A stretch of DNA of 64,000 bases from Spirillospora albida (lineage in GTDB: Bacteria > Actinomycetota > Actinomycetes > Streptosporangiales > Streptosporangiaceae): the NCBI RefSeq assembly GCF_000718255.1, contig NZ_JOFJ01000005.1:1-64000 (forward strand), given 5' to 3'. The notes under the pieces are model-generated. The model saw only the letters and a list, made by a program, of their open reading frames with translations. It made no database searches and was not told the origin of the DNA. Positions within the stretch are counted from its first letter, which is position 1, and each line of letters begins with the position of its first letter. The position numbers and the translations under genes were made by a program. Shown here piece by piece: positions 25,739 to 34,311 of the stretch.

Positions 25739-26778
25739 GACGACCGCTCCACCCTCCGCCGGACGACCAGGTTCACCACGGTCGCGATGAGGAGCATCGC
25801 GCCGAGGAAGAACTTGAACCAGTCGGGGTTCCACTCCGCGTACACGATGCCCTTGTTCGTCATGCCGAAGATGAACGCGCCGACCGCCGCGCCGATCGCC
25901 GACCCGTAGCCCCCGGTCAGCAGGCAGCCGCCGATGACGGCGCAGATGATGTAGTAGAACTCGTTCCCCACGCCCTCGCCCGACTGCACCGTGGCGAACG
26001 CGAACACGAGGTGCATCCCGGACAGCCACGCGCAGAACGCGACCCCCATGAACAGCGCGATCTTCGTCCGGGCCACGGGGACCCCGACGGCGCGGGCGCT
26101 GTCGGCCGCTCCGCCGACCGCGAAGATCCAGTTCCCGGCGCGCGTGCGCAGCAGCAGCCAGGTCGCGGCCGCGACGAGCAGCAGCCACCACAGCACGGTG
26201 ACGTCCACGGTGACGCCCCCGACGGCCAGGTCGGACGCGAAGACCGCGCGCGCCGAGTCGAACCCGTCCATGTCCCGGACGGAGTCGGACGCGACGTTCC
26301 CCGTGACCGCCTTCGTCACGCCGAGGTTCAGGCCCGCGAGCATGAAGAACGTCGCGAGCGTCACGATGAAGCTCGGCAGCCGCGTCCGCACGCACAGCAG
26401 CCCGTTCAGCAGCCCGAGGGCCAGGGTGACGGCCAGCGAGATCGCCGCCCCGACCCACAGGTTCAGCGTCAGCTGGTAGGCGGTGAGCGCCGTGACCAGC
26501 GCGGACGTCGTCACCATCACACCCGCCGACAGGTCGAACTCGCCGCCGATCATCAGCAGCGACACCCCGACCGCCATGATCCCGAACGTGGAGCTCGCGT
26601 ACAGGACGGTCGAGAACGACCCCGTCCGCAGGAAGGCGTCCGCGGCCAGGGAGAAGAACACGAACAGCGCGACCGCGCCGAGGAGCGCCCCGAGCTCCGG
26701 CCGGCCGAGCAGCCGCCGCAGCGGCGACCGCCGGGCGAGCCGCTCGTCCGGCGCGGCCGCGACCGCCGGGGTCGTCAC
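25735..26778 (-). CDS. Sugar ABC transporter permease
   Basis: A 347-residue RbsC/FrcB-type permease with about nine to ten membrane spans. The family motif near GLLNGLLCVRTRLPSFIVTLAT (a long Gly-rich cytoplasmic loop followed by a span) is clear, as is GAAVGAFIFGMTNKGIV towards the C-terminus. It would form the homodimeric channel for the binding protein encoded just upstream. The GTG start at 26778 overlaps the binding-protein stop, and its own stop overlaps the ATPase start, so all three transporter genes are coupled. The substrate is probably a monosaccharide or polyol. Confidence 0.9.
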   Translation of the reverse strand: MTTPAVAAAPDERLARRSPLRRLLGRPELGALLGAVALFVFFSLAADAFLRTGSFSTVLYASSTFGIMAVGVSLLMIGGEFDLSAGVMVTTSALVTALTAYQLTLNLWVGAAISLAVTLALGLLNGLLCVRTRLPSFIVTLATFFMLAGLNLGVTKAVTGNVASDSVRDMDGFDSARAVFASDLAVGGVTVDVTVLWWLLLVAAATWLLLRTRAGNWIFAVGGAADSARAVGVPVARTKIALFMGVAFCAWLSGMHLVFAFATVQSGEGVGNEFYYIICAVIGGCLLTGGYGSAIGAAVGAFIFGMTNKGIVYAEWNPDWFKFFLGAMLLIATVVNLVVRRRVERSS

Positions 26779-27755
26779 CGGGTGCCCCGGTTCGCGAACC
26801 CCTCCAGCGCGGCGGCGTTGTCCTTGGTGACGATCGCGGGGCCGGTCAGGACGGGGCGTCCCCCGCCGAGGACGTTCCCGTTCGTCTTCTGCAGCCACAG
26901 CTGGTCGACGGCTCCGTACCCCTGCAGGTAGGGCTGCTGGTCGACGGCGAACCAGATGGCGCCGGACGTGATCTGGGCGATGAGGTCCTTGTTCAGGTCG
27001 AAGGTGCCGACCTTGGCCTTGCTCCCGGTCGACTCGACGGAGTCCACGGCGGTGGCGGCGAAGGGGGCGCCCAGGGTGAGGATGCCGTCGATGCCCTTGT
27101 CCGCCTGGAGCTTCGCCGTGATGGAGGACTTGACCTCCGGCATGTTGGTGCCCTGCACGAAGAGGTTCTGCAGCTGCCCGCCGAACGTCTTCCTCGCCCC
27201 GGCGCAGCGGTCCTCCAGGCCGACGTTGCCCTGCTCGTGGATGACGCAGAGCGCCTTCTTCGCACCGATCTTCTTGAGCTCGGCGCCCGCGGCCTCACCG
27301 GCGATCGATTCGTCCTGCCCGAAATGGGCGATCGCTCCGAGCGCGGCGGATTCCGTCGCACCCGAATTGATCGACACGACCGGGATCTTCGCGGCGGCCG
27401 CGCGGGCGAGCACGTCCTTCATCGCGTCCGGCTTGGCGAGCGTGACGATGATGCCGTCGACCCGCTTGTCGATCGCCGCCTGGACGAGCTGCGCCTGCTT
27501 CCCGCCGTCCGGGTCCGCGGAATAGAGGAATTCGACGTTGTCCTTGGCGGCGGCGGCCTTCGCCCCCTTCTGGACGATGTCCCAGAAGGTGTCGCCCGCC
27601 CCCGAATGGGTGACCATGGCGATCTTCAGGCGCGGCCCGCCCGCGCCTGGGGTCTCCTCGGCCTTCTTCCCGCCGGAGTCGCTGCAGCCTGCCAGCGCCA
27701 GTACCGTGGCGGCGGCCAGGACGGTCACCGTCGCGCGCGTGGTCGCACGTCTCAT
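26775..27755 (-). CDS. Sugar ABC transporter substrate-binding lipoprotein
   Basis: The 326-residue periplasmic-binding-protein-like lipoprotein has a basic N-terminus, a hydrophobic core and lipobox LAGC with the lipid-bearing Cys at 24. A Gly/Lys/Glu-rich linker follows. The mature part starts with LKIAMVTHSGAGDTFWDIVQKGAKAA, the ribose/galactose-binding fold (peripla_BP_4), and contains DGIIVTLAKPDAM and VVSINSGA. ATG at 27755 is preferred because it begins the signal peptide and has GGAG about eight bases upstream. It is encoded between the dehydrogenase gene and the permease, which points to a polyol or sugar that the dehydrogenase can oxidise, such as an inositol; this is inference. Confidence 0.9.
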   Translation of the reverse strand: MRRATTRATVTVLAAATVLALAGCSDSGGKKAEETPGAGGPRLKIAMVTHSGAGDTFWDIVQKGAKAAAAKDNVEFLYSADPDGGKQAQLVQAAIDKRVDGIIVTLAKPDAMKDVLARAAAAKIPVVSINSGATESAALGAIAHFGQDESIAGEAAGAELKKIGAKKALCVIHEQGNVGLEDRCAGARKTFGGQLQNLFVQGTNMPEVKSSITAKLQADKGIDGILTLGAPFAATAVDSVESTGSKAKVGTFDLNKDLIAQITSGAIWFAVDQQPYLQGYGAVDQLWLQKTNGNVLGGGRPVLTGPAIVTKDNAAALEGFANRGTR

Positions 27756-27819
27756 CGGACGCTCCGTTTCTCCCCCGAGCGAGTCGATCATAAAGGGCGC
27801 GGCCGGATCGGCGCCTCCC

Positions 27820-28881
27820 TCATCTCCGCACCTCGGCGACGGCGACGATCCGCCCTTCCCGGAGGGAGAGCGCGCAGGCCTCCGCGAGGTAGAACGCCTC
27901 CAGGGCCGCTCGGGGCGGGCAGGGATTGGCCCGCCGTTCCGCCACCACGTCCACGAACGCTCTCAGTTCAGCGTCGTAGGCGTCGGCGAACCGTTCCATG
28001 AAACCGCTGTAGGCGTGCCGCTGCTCGCCGCCGGACGCCCCCAGAGGAGTGATGGGGGTGCGCTCGTCCAGCCCGGCGACGACGCTGTCCTTCGACCCGA
28101 ACAGCTCCAGGCGCGCGTCGTATCCGGCCGCGTTGTACCGGGTGGCGGCCACCTGGGCGAGCGTCCCGTCGTCCAGGACGAGCAGCGCGCCGCCCGTGTC
28201 GATGTCGCCGTGTTCGCGGAAGAAGGCGTCGCCCCTGTTCGCCCCGGACGCCGCCACGCTCACGGCATCCCGTCCGGTCACGTACCGGATCAGGTCCAGA
28301 TCGTGGATGACGCAGTCGCGGAACAGGCCGCCGGACGTGGCGACGTAGGCGGCGGGCGGGGGCGCCGGGTCGAAACTGCATGACCGCACGGTGTGCAGCC
28401 ATCCCAGCCGGCCGGACGCCACCGCCTCGCGGGCGGCCTGGTTCCCGGCGTCGAACCGCCGCTGGAAGCCCACCTGCACCGGCACTCCGGCGGACTCGGC
28501 CGCGGACACGATTTGGAACGTTCCATCAAGATCCCCGGCAAGCGGTTTCTCGCAGAAGACCGGCAGCCCGCGGGCCACCGCCCGCGTCACCAGCTCCGCG
28601 TGCGCTCCGGTGGCCGCCGCCACGACCAGGCCGTCCAGCCCGGCGGTGAACAGCCCGGCGACCTCGTCCAGCACGGCGAGCCTCGCGGTCCCGGCCTGCC
28701 CGGACGGCGCGTCGGGCGACGCGGGGGCGCCCGTGTCGTCACCGGTCAGGGAGTCGGCGAGAAGGCGGGCCCGGGACGGGTCCACGTCCGCGATGACGAG
28801 CGAATCGACCTCGGGCAGCGCGCTGAGGGCGGCGGCGTGGCGCGCACCGATGCGCCCCGCGCCGGCCAGTCCGATCCTCAT
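27820..28881 (-). CDS. Gfo/Idh/MocA family oxidoreductase (inositol-dehydrogenase-like)
   Basis: The 353-residue product has the Rossmann motif GAGRIGARH at residues 7-15, the conserved EKP at 111-113 and a catalytic-type HDLDLIRY segment, with an alpha/beta C-terminal domain. Family members oxidise sugars or inositols with NAD(P). ATG at 28881 is preceded by GGGAGGG. It is the first gene of the ABC sugar cassette, 64 bases upstream of the binding protein, so it probably acts on the imported compound. A LacI-type palindrome lies 42 bases upstream of its start and a perfect copy lies inside the coding sequence at 28514. An insertion rich in Ala, Pro and Asp occurs at about residues 46-66. Confidence 0.88.
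   Translation of the reverse strand: MRIGLAGAGRIGARHAAALSALPEVDSLVIADVDPSRARLLADSLTGDDTGAPASPDAPSGQAGTARLAVLDEVAGLFTAGLDGLVVAAATGAHAELVTRAVARGLPVFCEKPLAGDLDGTFQIVSAAESAGVPVQVGFQRRFDAGNQAAREAVASGRLGWLHTVRSCSFDPAPPPAAYVATSGGLFRDCVIHDLDLIRYVTGRDAVSVAASGANRGDAFFREHGDIDTGGALLVLDDGTLAQVAATRYNAAGYDARLELFGSKDSVVAGLDERTPITPLGASGGEQRHAYSGFMERFADAYDAELRAFVDVVAERRANPCPPRAALEAFYLAEACALSLREGRIVAVAEVRR
28514..28525. promoter_or_regulatory. TGGAACGTTCCA palindrome inside dehydrogenase gene
   Basis: A perfect 12-base palindrome with central CG lies within codons for DGTFQ of the Gfo/Idh gene. It could act as a downstream auxiliary operator to the site at 28923, about 400 bases away, as in looping LacI-family systems. 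Chance occurrence cannot be excluded. Confidence 0.35.
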
Positions 28882-28922
28882 GGGTCCCTCCCGGTCGGCG
28901 GTCAGGTGAGTCCCGAGTGTGA

Positions 28923-28934
28923 TGGAGCGTTCCA
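28923..28934. promoter_or_regulatory. LacI-type operator candidate upstream of sugar cassette
   Basis: TGGAGCGTTCCA differs from the perfect palindromes at 8810 and 28514 by one base. It lies 42 bases upstream of the dehydrogenase start and is in the right place to overlap a promoter. The regulator is not encoded in the window. Confidence 0.45.
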
Positions 28935-29047
28935 GAGGCGTCAATCACCCGGCCCTGCGCGCCCGGGATATGCGCCGGTCCGAAACCCGGCGGACCACCG
29001 GCCGGGCGAGTGTCGCGGCGGGCCGCCCAAGCGCTAGTTTGTCCACC

Positions 29048-30070
29048 ATGCGGGTCCTCGTCACCGGCGCCTCCGGGTATGTCGGTTCCCATACCGTCCA
29101 CGCGCTGCTCGCCGCCGGGCACCGGCCTCGCGCCCTCGTCCGCGACCGGGACAGGACCGCCCGCGTCCTCGGCGCGCTCGGCGTCGACATCGGCGCCGTC
29201 GAGGTCGTCACCGGCGATATGCTGGACGAGGGGGCCGTGCGGACCGCCCTGGACGGCTGCGACGCCGCGATCCACACCGCCGCCTCGATCGGCGTGACCG
29301 GATCGGCCGGCGACCTGGTGAAGGTGAACGTCACCGGCACCCGCAACGTGGTCGGCGGCGCCGTGGCGCACGGCCTGAGCCGCGTCGTCCACGTCTCGAC
29401 GATCGGCGTGTTCGTCCCGCCGTCCAGCCCCGTGATCACCGCCGACGGGCCCCTCGCGAACCCGCGCACCGGGTACGGCCGCTCGAAGCTCGCCGCCGAG
29501 CGGTACGTGCGCGGGCTCCAGGACGACGGCGCGCCCGTCACCATCGTCTATCCGGGCGGGGTGTGCGGCCCCCACCAGCCCACCCTCGACGCGCTGATGG
29601 AGGGTTTGGCCGCCGCGCTCGGCAAGGTATGGCCGCTGCCCGGCGGGGGCGTCTCCGTGATCGACGTCCGCGACCTCGGCACGGCGCTGGCACGGGCGGC
29701 CGGGGCGGACGGCGGCGCGCACCGCTGGCTGCTCGGCGGCCACTACCTCACCTGGCCCGAGTACGCCCGGCTCTGCCACCGGCTGACGGGCGTCCGCCCG
29801 CGGACCCTCCGGGTGCCGAGCGCGGTGATGCTGGCGCTGGGCTCCCTGCTGGACGCGGCGAAACGCGTCCGCGACTTCGACTACCCCCTCACCCGCGACG
29901 CCGCCGAGTTCATGGTCACGCTGGTGCCGACCGACGACCGCCCGATCCTGGACGCGCTGGACCTCGCGCCGCGCCCGGTGGAGGAGACGGTGGAGGACGG
30001 CCTCCGCTGGCTGGCCGAGTCCGGTCACCTGGCGCCCCGCCGCGCGGGCCGCCTGCTCGCCGCCGACTGA
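29048..30070 (+). CDS. NAD-dependent epimerase/dehydratase-type extended SDR
   Basis: The 340-residue product has GASGYVGSH at residues 7-15 (extended-SDR GxxGxxG), a catalytic Ser-Thr in VHVSTIGVF and YGRSKLAAE with the Tyr and Lys. This matches the NAD-dependent epimerase and 3-beta-HSD-like branch. No substrate is indicated. ATG at 29048 gives the standard N-terminus. Its promoter region is shared with the divergent dehydrogenase of the sugar cassette (166 bases between starts). A deazaflavin-type reductase follows 51 bases downstream on the same strand. Confidence 0.85.
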   Translation: MRVLVTGASGYVGSHTVHALLAAGHRPRALVRDRDRTARVLGALGVDIGAVEVVTGDMLDEGAVRTALDGCDAAIHTAASIGVTGSAGDLVKVNVTGTRNVVGGAVAHGLSRVVHVSTIGVFVPPSSPVITADGPLANPRTGYGRSKLAAERYVRGLQDDGAPVTIVYPGGVCGPHQPTLDALMEGLAAALGKVWPLPGGGVSVIDVRDLGTALARAAGADGGAHRWLLGGHYLTWPEYARLCHRLTGVRPRTLRVPSAVMLALGSLLDAAKRVRDFDYPLTRDAAEFMVTLVPTDDRPILDALDLAPRPVEETVEDGLRWLAESGHLAPRRAGRLLAAD

Positions 30071-30121
30071 ACCCCTTCGAAACGAGCATCACCACAGAGC
30101 CGGACCACGGAGGAGACAGCC

Positions 30122-30631
30122 ATGCCCGTACCACTCGTCCAGCGCACGCTCGGACCGGTCTTCCAGCGGATCTCCGGTTCCGCGTGGTTCGCCAAGGTGG
30201 GGCCGAAGATCGTGCCGGCGCTCGACAGGCGGCTGCACCGGATCACCCGCGGCCGGGTGCGGTCGATCGGCCAGGCCCTCGTCCCGAGCCTGGTCCTGAC
30301 GACGACCGGCGCGGTGAGCCGGCAGCCCCGGCAGGCGCCGCTGGCGTGCCTGCCCGAGCCGGACGGGACGTGGCTCGTCGTGGGCTCCAACTTCGGGCGC
30401 GAGAAGCACCCGGCGTGGACCGGGAACCTGCTGAAGCACCCGGCGGCGGAGGTCAGTTTCGAGGGGCGCCGCAGCACGGTCACCGCCCATCTGCTGACCG
30501 AGGAGGAACGGGAGGCGGTGTGGTCGCGGCTGGTGAGGGTGTGGCCGGTCTACGACCGCTACGAGGAGCGCGCGCACCGGCAGTTGCGCATCTTCCGCCT
30601 GACGCCCTCAGACTCCGTGGACGCGGCGTGA
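30122..30631 (+). CDS. Deazaflavin (F420)-dependent nitroreductase family protein
   Basis: A 169-residue DDN-type protein (split beta-barrel). The segment VLTTTGAVSRQPRQAPLACLPEPDG and the following WLVVGSNFGREKHPAWTGNL, then AEVSFEGRRSTVTA, are the hallmark of this family, which reduces substrates with coenzyme F420H2. ATG at 30122 has GGAGG 13-9 bases upstream. The gene follows the epimerase. Its last 24 bases overlap the end of the convergent VanZ gene. F420 use is expected from the family; biosynthesis genes are not in the window. Confidence 0.87.
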   Translation: MPVPLVQRTLGPVFQRISGSAWFAKVGPKIVPALDRRLHRITRGRVRSIGQALVPSLVLTTTGAVSRQPRQAPLACLPEPDGTWLVVGSNFGREKHPAWTGNLLKHPAAEVSFEGRRSTVTAHLLTEEEREAVWSRLVRVWPVYDRYEERAHRQLRIFRLTPSDSVDAA

Positions 30632-31093
30632 GAGGTACCGCCCGAGCAGCAGGTAGGCGAGGACGACACCGGTCACGTTGAGGATGACGTCGTCGACGTC
30701 GAAGGCGCGGCCGATCACGAAGAGCCCCTGCACCGCCTCGATGGCCAGGGAGATCAGGCCGGTCAGCAGGATCAGCCGCACCGGGCCGCGCAGGCCCGCC
30801 GTGACCAGGGGGAGCAGGACGCCGAGCGGCGCGAGCAGCGCGAGGTTGCCGCCGAGCTGCCGCACCGCCTCGCTCGGGGGCCGGTCCAGGTAGAAGCGCA
30901 GGGACCGTCCGGGATCGGTGTTCCCGCCCGCCTGCCCGTGGTCCCGGACCGGCGTGAGCGTGAGCCGGAAGGCGTAGTAGAAGAAGACGCCGAGCAGGGC
31001 GAGCGCCGCGAGCGCCGCCACCGCCCGGAAGACGATGACGTACCAGGGGGCGGGCGCGCCGCGTTCGGCGGGATGCAGCAGTGGGACCGACAC
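30608..31093 (-). CDS. VanZ-like family membrane protein
   Basis: The 161-residue protein has about four to five membrane spans and the VanZ-like conserved segments GGNLALLAPLGVLLPL, SLAIEAVQGLFVIGR and FDVDDVILNVTG, with the Glu and paired Asp typical of the family. VanZ of the vancomycin cluster gives low teicoplanin resistance, but most chromosomal members have no known role. GTG start at 31093. Its gene overlaps the end of the reductase gene by 24 bases, tail to tail. A further 111 bases separate it from the end of lon, on the same strand. Confidence 0.85.
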   Translation of the reverse strand: MSVPLLHPAERGAPAPWYVIVFRAVAALAALALLGVFFYYAFRLTLTPVRDHGQAGGNTDPGRSLRFYLDRPPSEAVRQLGGNLALLAPLGVLLPLVTAGLRGPVRLILLTGLISLAIEAVQGLFVIGRAFDVDDVILNVTGVVLAYLLLGRYLSRRVHGV

Positions 31094-31163
31094 ACCGCAC
31101 CGATCCCCACTCCGCTAGGGAGTATGCCGACGAATATGGGGACGCGGGGCTTACCTCGTCGCA

Positions 31164-31195
31164 GGGGCGCCGCCCTCCGGAGAGGGCGGCACCCC
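31164..31195 (-). terminator. Terminator hairpin downstream of lon
   Basis: GCCGCCCTC and GAGGGCGGC form a perfect 9-base stem closed by CGGA, extended by four more G-C pairs after one mismatch. It lies 10 bases beyond the lon stop codon. No T-run follows. Confidence 0.6.
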
Positions 31196-31204
31196 CGTGC
31201 GGGC

Positions 31205-33601
31205 TCAGACGGCGACGGGTGTGGTCGCCGGCTCCAGGGCCAGCTCCAGCACCTCCCGGACGTCGCTGACGGTGTGGACGGTCAGCTTCTCCAGCACCTC
31301 GTCCGGGACGTCCTCGAGGTCGGGCTCGTTCCGCTTCGGGACGATCGCGGTGGTGATCCCCAGCCGCGAGGCCGCGAGCAGCTTCTGCTTGAGCCCGCCG
31401 ATCGGCAGCACGCGCCCGGTCAGGGAGACCTCGCCGGTCATCGCCACCTCCGGCCGCACCGGACGTCCGGTGAGCAGCGACGCCAGCGCCGTCGTCATCG
31501 TGATCCCGGCGCTCGGCCCGTCCTTCGGGACGGCGCCGGCGGGCACGTGGACGTGCACACCCCGGTCCTTCAGGTCGCCGACCGGCAGTTCCAGCTCCGC
31601 GCCCCGCGACCGCAGGTAGCTGAGCGCGATCCGGGCCGACTCCTTCATGACGTCGCCGAGCTGCCCGGTGAGCGTCACCCCGGTGTCGCCCGTCTCCCGG
31701 TCGGCCAGCGACGCCTCGATGTAGAGGACGTCACCGCCCGCCCCGGTGACGGCGAGCCCCGTCGCGACGCCGGGGACGCTCGTCCGGCGCTCCGACCGGC
31801 TGAGCTCGACCTCCGGCGTGAACCGGGGCCGCCCCAGGTACTCCTTCAGGTCGTCGGCGCCGATGACGACCGGCAGCTCCGCCTTCTCCAGCGCGACGTT
31901 CGCCGCGACCTTCCGCAGGACCCGGGCTATCGACCGGTCCAGCGACCGGACGCCCGCCTCCCGCGTGTACTCCGCCGCCAGCAGGCGCAGCGCGTCGTCC
32001 CGGAACCCGACCTCGTCCGCCTCCAGGCCCGCCTTGTCGAGCTGGCGCGGCAGGAGGTGGTCCCGCGCGATCGTCACCTTCTCGTGCTCGGTGTATCCGT
32101 CCAGCTGGACGAGCTCCATCCGGTCGAGCAGCGGCCCGGGGATCGCCTCCACGACGTTCGCCGTCGCGAGGAACAGCACATCGCTCAGGTCGAGCTCGAC
32201 CTCCAGGTAGTGGTCCCTGAACGTGTGGTTCTGCTCCGGGTCGAGCACCTCCAGGAGGGCCGCCGTGGGGTCGCCCCGGTAGTCGGCGCCCACCTTGTCG
32301 ACCTCGTCCAGGAGGACGACGGGGTTCATCGACCCCGCCTCCCTGATCGCGCGCACGATCCGCCCCGGGAGCGCCCCCACGTACGTACGCCGGTGGCCCC
32401 GGATCTCCGCCTCGTCCCTGACACCGCCCAGGGCGACCCTGACGAACTCGCGGCCCATCGCCCGCGCGACCGACTCGCCCAGCGACGTCTTGCCGACCCC
32501 GGGAGGACCCGTGAGCGCCAGCACGGCCCCGCTTCGCCTGCCGCCCACGACCCCCAGGCCGCGGTCGGCGCGCCTCTTGCGCACGGCCAGGTACTCGACG
32601 ATGCGCTCCTTGACGTCATCGAGCCCGGCGTGGTCCTCATCGAGGATCCTGCGCGCCCCGGCGATGTCGTAGGAGTCTTCCGTCCGCTCGTTCCAGGGGA
32701 TGTCGAGGACGGTGTCGAGCCACGTGCGGATCCATCCGCCCTCCGGCGACGCGTCCGACGCCCTCTCCAGCTTGTCGACCTCCTTGAGCGCGGCCTCGCG
32801 CACCTTCTCCGGCAGCTCCGCCGCCTCGATCCGCGCCCGGTAGTCGTCCTCCTCGTCGGCGGGGTCGCCGTTCAGCTCGGCGAGCTCCTTGCGGATGGCC
32901 TCCTGCTGCTGCCGCAGCAGGAACTCCCGCTGCGTCTTCTCCATGCCCTCCTGGACGTCCTTGCGGATGGTCTCCGCGACGTCCAGCTCCGCGAGGTGGT
33001 CGCGCGCCCAGCCGATCACCAGGTTGAGCCGCTCGACCACGTCGGGCGTCTCCAGCACCTCGGTCTTCTGCTCGTCCGACAGGTAGGGCGCGTACCCGGC
33101 GTTGTCGGCCAGGACCGACGGGTCGTCGATCTGCTGGACGACGTCCACGACCTGCCACGCGCCCCGCTTCTGCAGGATCGCGCCGACGAGCCCCTTGAAC
33201 TCCTTGGCGAGCTCCAGCGCCCGCCCGCCCGCCGGGCCCGGGTCGACGACGGTCCCCTCGACCCACAGCGCCGCGCCCGGCCCGGTCGTCCCGGTCCCGA
33301 TCCGCACCCGCGAGACGCCGCGCACGACGGCCCCCGGCCCCCCGTCCGGCAGCCGTCCCTCCTGCTCGATCACGCCCAGCGTGCCGATCCCGGCGTACTG
33401 CCCGTTCAGCCGGGGCACCAGCAGCACCCGCGGCTTCTCCTGCGCCCGGACCTCCGGCCCCTTCTCCCGCACCCCCGCCTTGGCCGCCTCGACGGCCGCC
33501 CGCACCTCGCCGCTCCCGGACAGATCCAGCGGCACGACCATGCCGGGCAGGACGACCCCCTCGTCCAGGGGCAGCACCGGCAACGTCAGCGTCTCGCTCA
33601 T
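31205..33601 (-). CDS. lon: ATP-dependent protease Lon (LonA)
   Basis: The 798-residue product has an N-terminal LAN domain beginning LTLPVLPLDEGVVLPGM, a coiled linker, the AAA+ module with Walker A GPPGVGKT near 364-371 and VVLLDEVDKV, and the Ser-Lys protease domain with DGPSAG (catalytic Ser near 696) and GLKQK. It degrades misfolded and regulatory proteins in the cytoplasm. ATG at 33601 follows GAGGAG at suitable distance; a longer in-frame start lies upstream but would run through the HAIR element. That element is 33 bases before the start and implies HspR-controlled heat induction, as described for Streptomyces lon. A strong terminator follows the gene. Confidence 0.95.
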   Translation of the reverse strand: MSETLTLPVLPLDEGVVLPGMVVPLDLSGSGEVRAAVEAAKAGVREKGPEVRAQEKPRVLLVPRLNGQYAGIGTLGVIEQEGRLPDGGPGAVVRGVSRVRIGTGTTGPGAALWVEGTVVDPGPAGGRALELAKEFKGLVGAILQKRGAWQVVDVVQQIDDPSVLADNAGYAPYLSDEQKTEVLETPDVVERLNLVIGWARDHLAELDVAETIRKDVQEGMEKTQREFLLRQQQEAIRKELAELNGDPADEEDDYRARIEAAELPEKVREAALKEVDKLERASDASPEGGWIRTWLDTVLDIPWNERTEDSYDIAGARRILDEDHAGLDDVKERIVEYLAVRKRRADRGLGVVGGRRSGAVLALTGPPGVGKTSLGESVARAMGREFVRVALGGVRDEAEIRGHRRTYVGALPGRIVRAIREAGSMNPVVLLDEVDKVGADYRGDPTAALLEVLDPEQNHTFRDHYLEVELDLSDVLFLATANVVEAIPGPLLDRMELVQLDGYTEHEKVTIARDHLLPRQLDKAGLEADEVGFRDDALRLLAAEYTREAGVRSLDRSIARVLRKVAANVALEKAELPVVIGADDLKEYLGRPRFTPEVELSRSERRTSVPGVATGLAVTGAGGDVLYIEASLADRETGDTGVTLTGQLGDVMKESARIALSYLRSRGAELELPVGDLKDRGVHVHVPAGAVPKDGPSAGITMTTALASLLTGRPVRPEVAMTGEVSLTGRVLPIGGLKQKLLAASRLGITTAIVPKRNEPDLEDVPDEVLEKLTVHTVSDVREVLELALEPATTPVAV

Positions 33602-33633
33602 GCTCAGCTCCTCGTCAGACGACCCAATCGGAA

Positions 33634-33654
33634 GTTGAGTCATATCCACTCAAG
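33634..33654 (-). promoter_or_regulatory. HspR-binding HAIR box upstream of lon
   Basis: GTTGAGT-N7-ACTCAAG matches the HAIR consensus CTTGAGT-N7-ACTCAAG at 13 of 14 positions. It begins 33 bases upstream of the lon ATG. HspR represses dnaK, clpB and lon through such sites in actinobacteria. Confidence 0.85.
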
Positions 33655-33806
33655 AAAACGGAGCAGAATTTTGTTTCCTCAGCAACGTTCGCTCTCAGCG
33701 ATCACCACTGCCGGGCCGGGCGTCGGGACGTTCGCCCCTTAAGTCGGCCTCCTCCGCGGCCGATGCTGGAGGAACGGGCATTGCGGAGCGACGAGGGGCA
33801 TCGGGC

Positions 33807-34280
33807 ATGTGCGAGTACTGCGGCTGCCAGGCGGTGGAGACGATCAGACAGCTGACGGACGAGCACGAGCTCGTGGTGAACCTGATCGGCGATGTCAGGT
33901 CCGCCCACCGGGCCGGCGATCGTGAGCTGATGCGGGACCTCGCCCGCCGCATCTCGGCCGTCCTCGTCCCGCATACCGCGGTCGAGGAGGAGGGCCTGTT
34001 CCCCGCCCTGGACGGCGACTTCCACGAGCACATCGACGCCCTGATCGAGGAGCACCGCGTCATCGACGCGGCGCTGGCGGAGGCCGCCGCGGGCACGGCA
34101 CCGGGGTGGGAGCGGCGGCTGCTGGACGCGCTGGGCGTCCTCCGGCAGCACATCCTGGCCGAACAGGACGGCGTCTTCCCGGCCGCGCTGGCGAACCTCG
34201 GCACGCCGCAGTGGGAGGCGATCGAGGCGGTCCGCGCCCGTGTGGGAACCCTGCTCCCGGGCCAGGCCGAAGCCGCCTGA
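33807..34280 (+). CDS. Hemerythrin HHE domain protein
   Basis: This 157-residue four-helix-bundle protein carries likely iron ligands in DEHEL, PHTAVEEEGLFPAL, EEHRVID and LRQHILAEQDGVFP. This His/Glu pattern is the hemerythrin-like di-iron site used to bind O2, NO or to sense redox state. The N-terminus CEYCGC has three cysteines within six residues, an extra potential metal or redox site, seen in several actinobacterial homologues. ATG at 33807. It diverges from lon with about 200 bases between starts and converges on an MFS gene. A role in oxidative or nitrosative stress is plausible but inferred. Confidence 0.88.
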   Translation: MCEYCGCQAVETIRQLTDEHELVVNLIGDVRSAHRAGDRELMRDLARRISAVLVPHTAVEEEGLFPALDGDFHEHIDALIEEHRVIDAALAEAAAGTAPGWERRLLDALGVLRQHILAEQDGVFPAALANLGTPQWEAIEAVRARVGTLLPGQAEAA

Positions 34281-34311
34281 CGTCCGGTCGCGACATCGCG
34301 GAACGCCGAGG

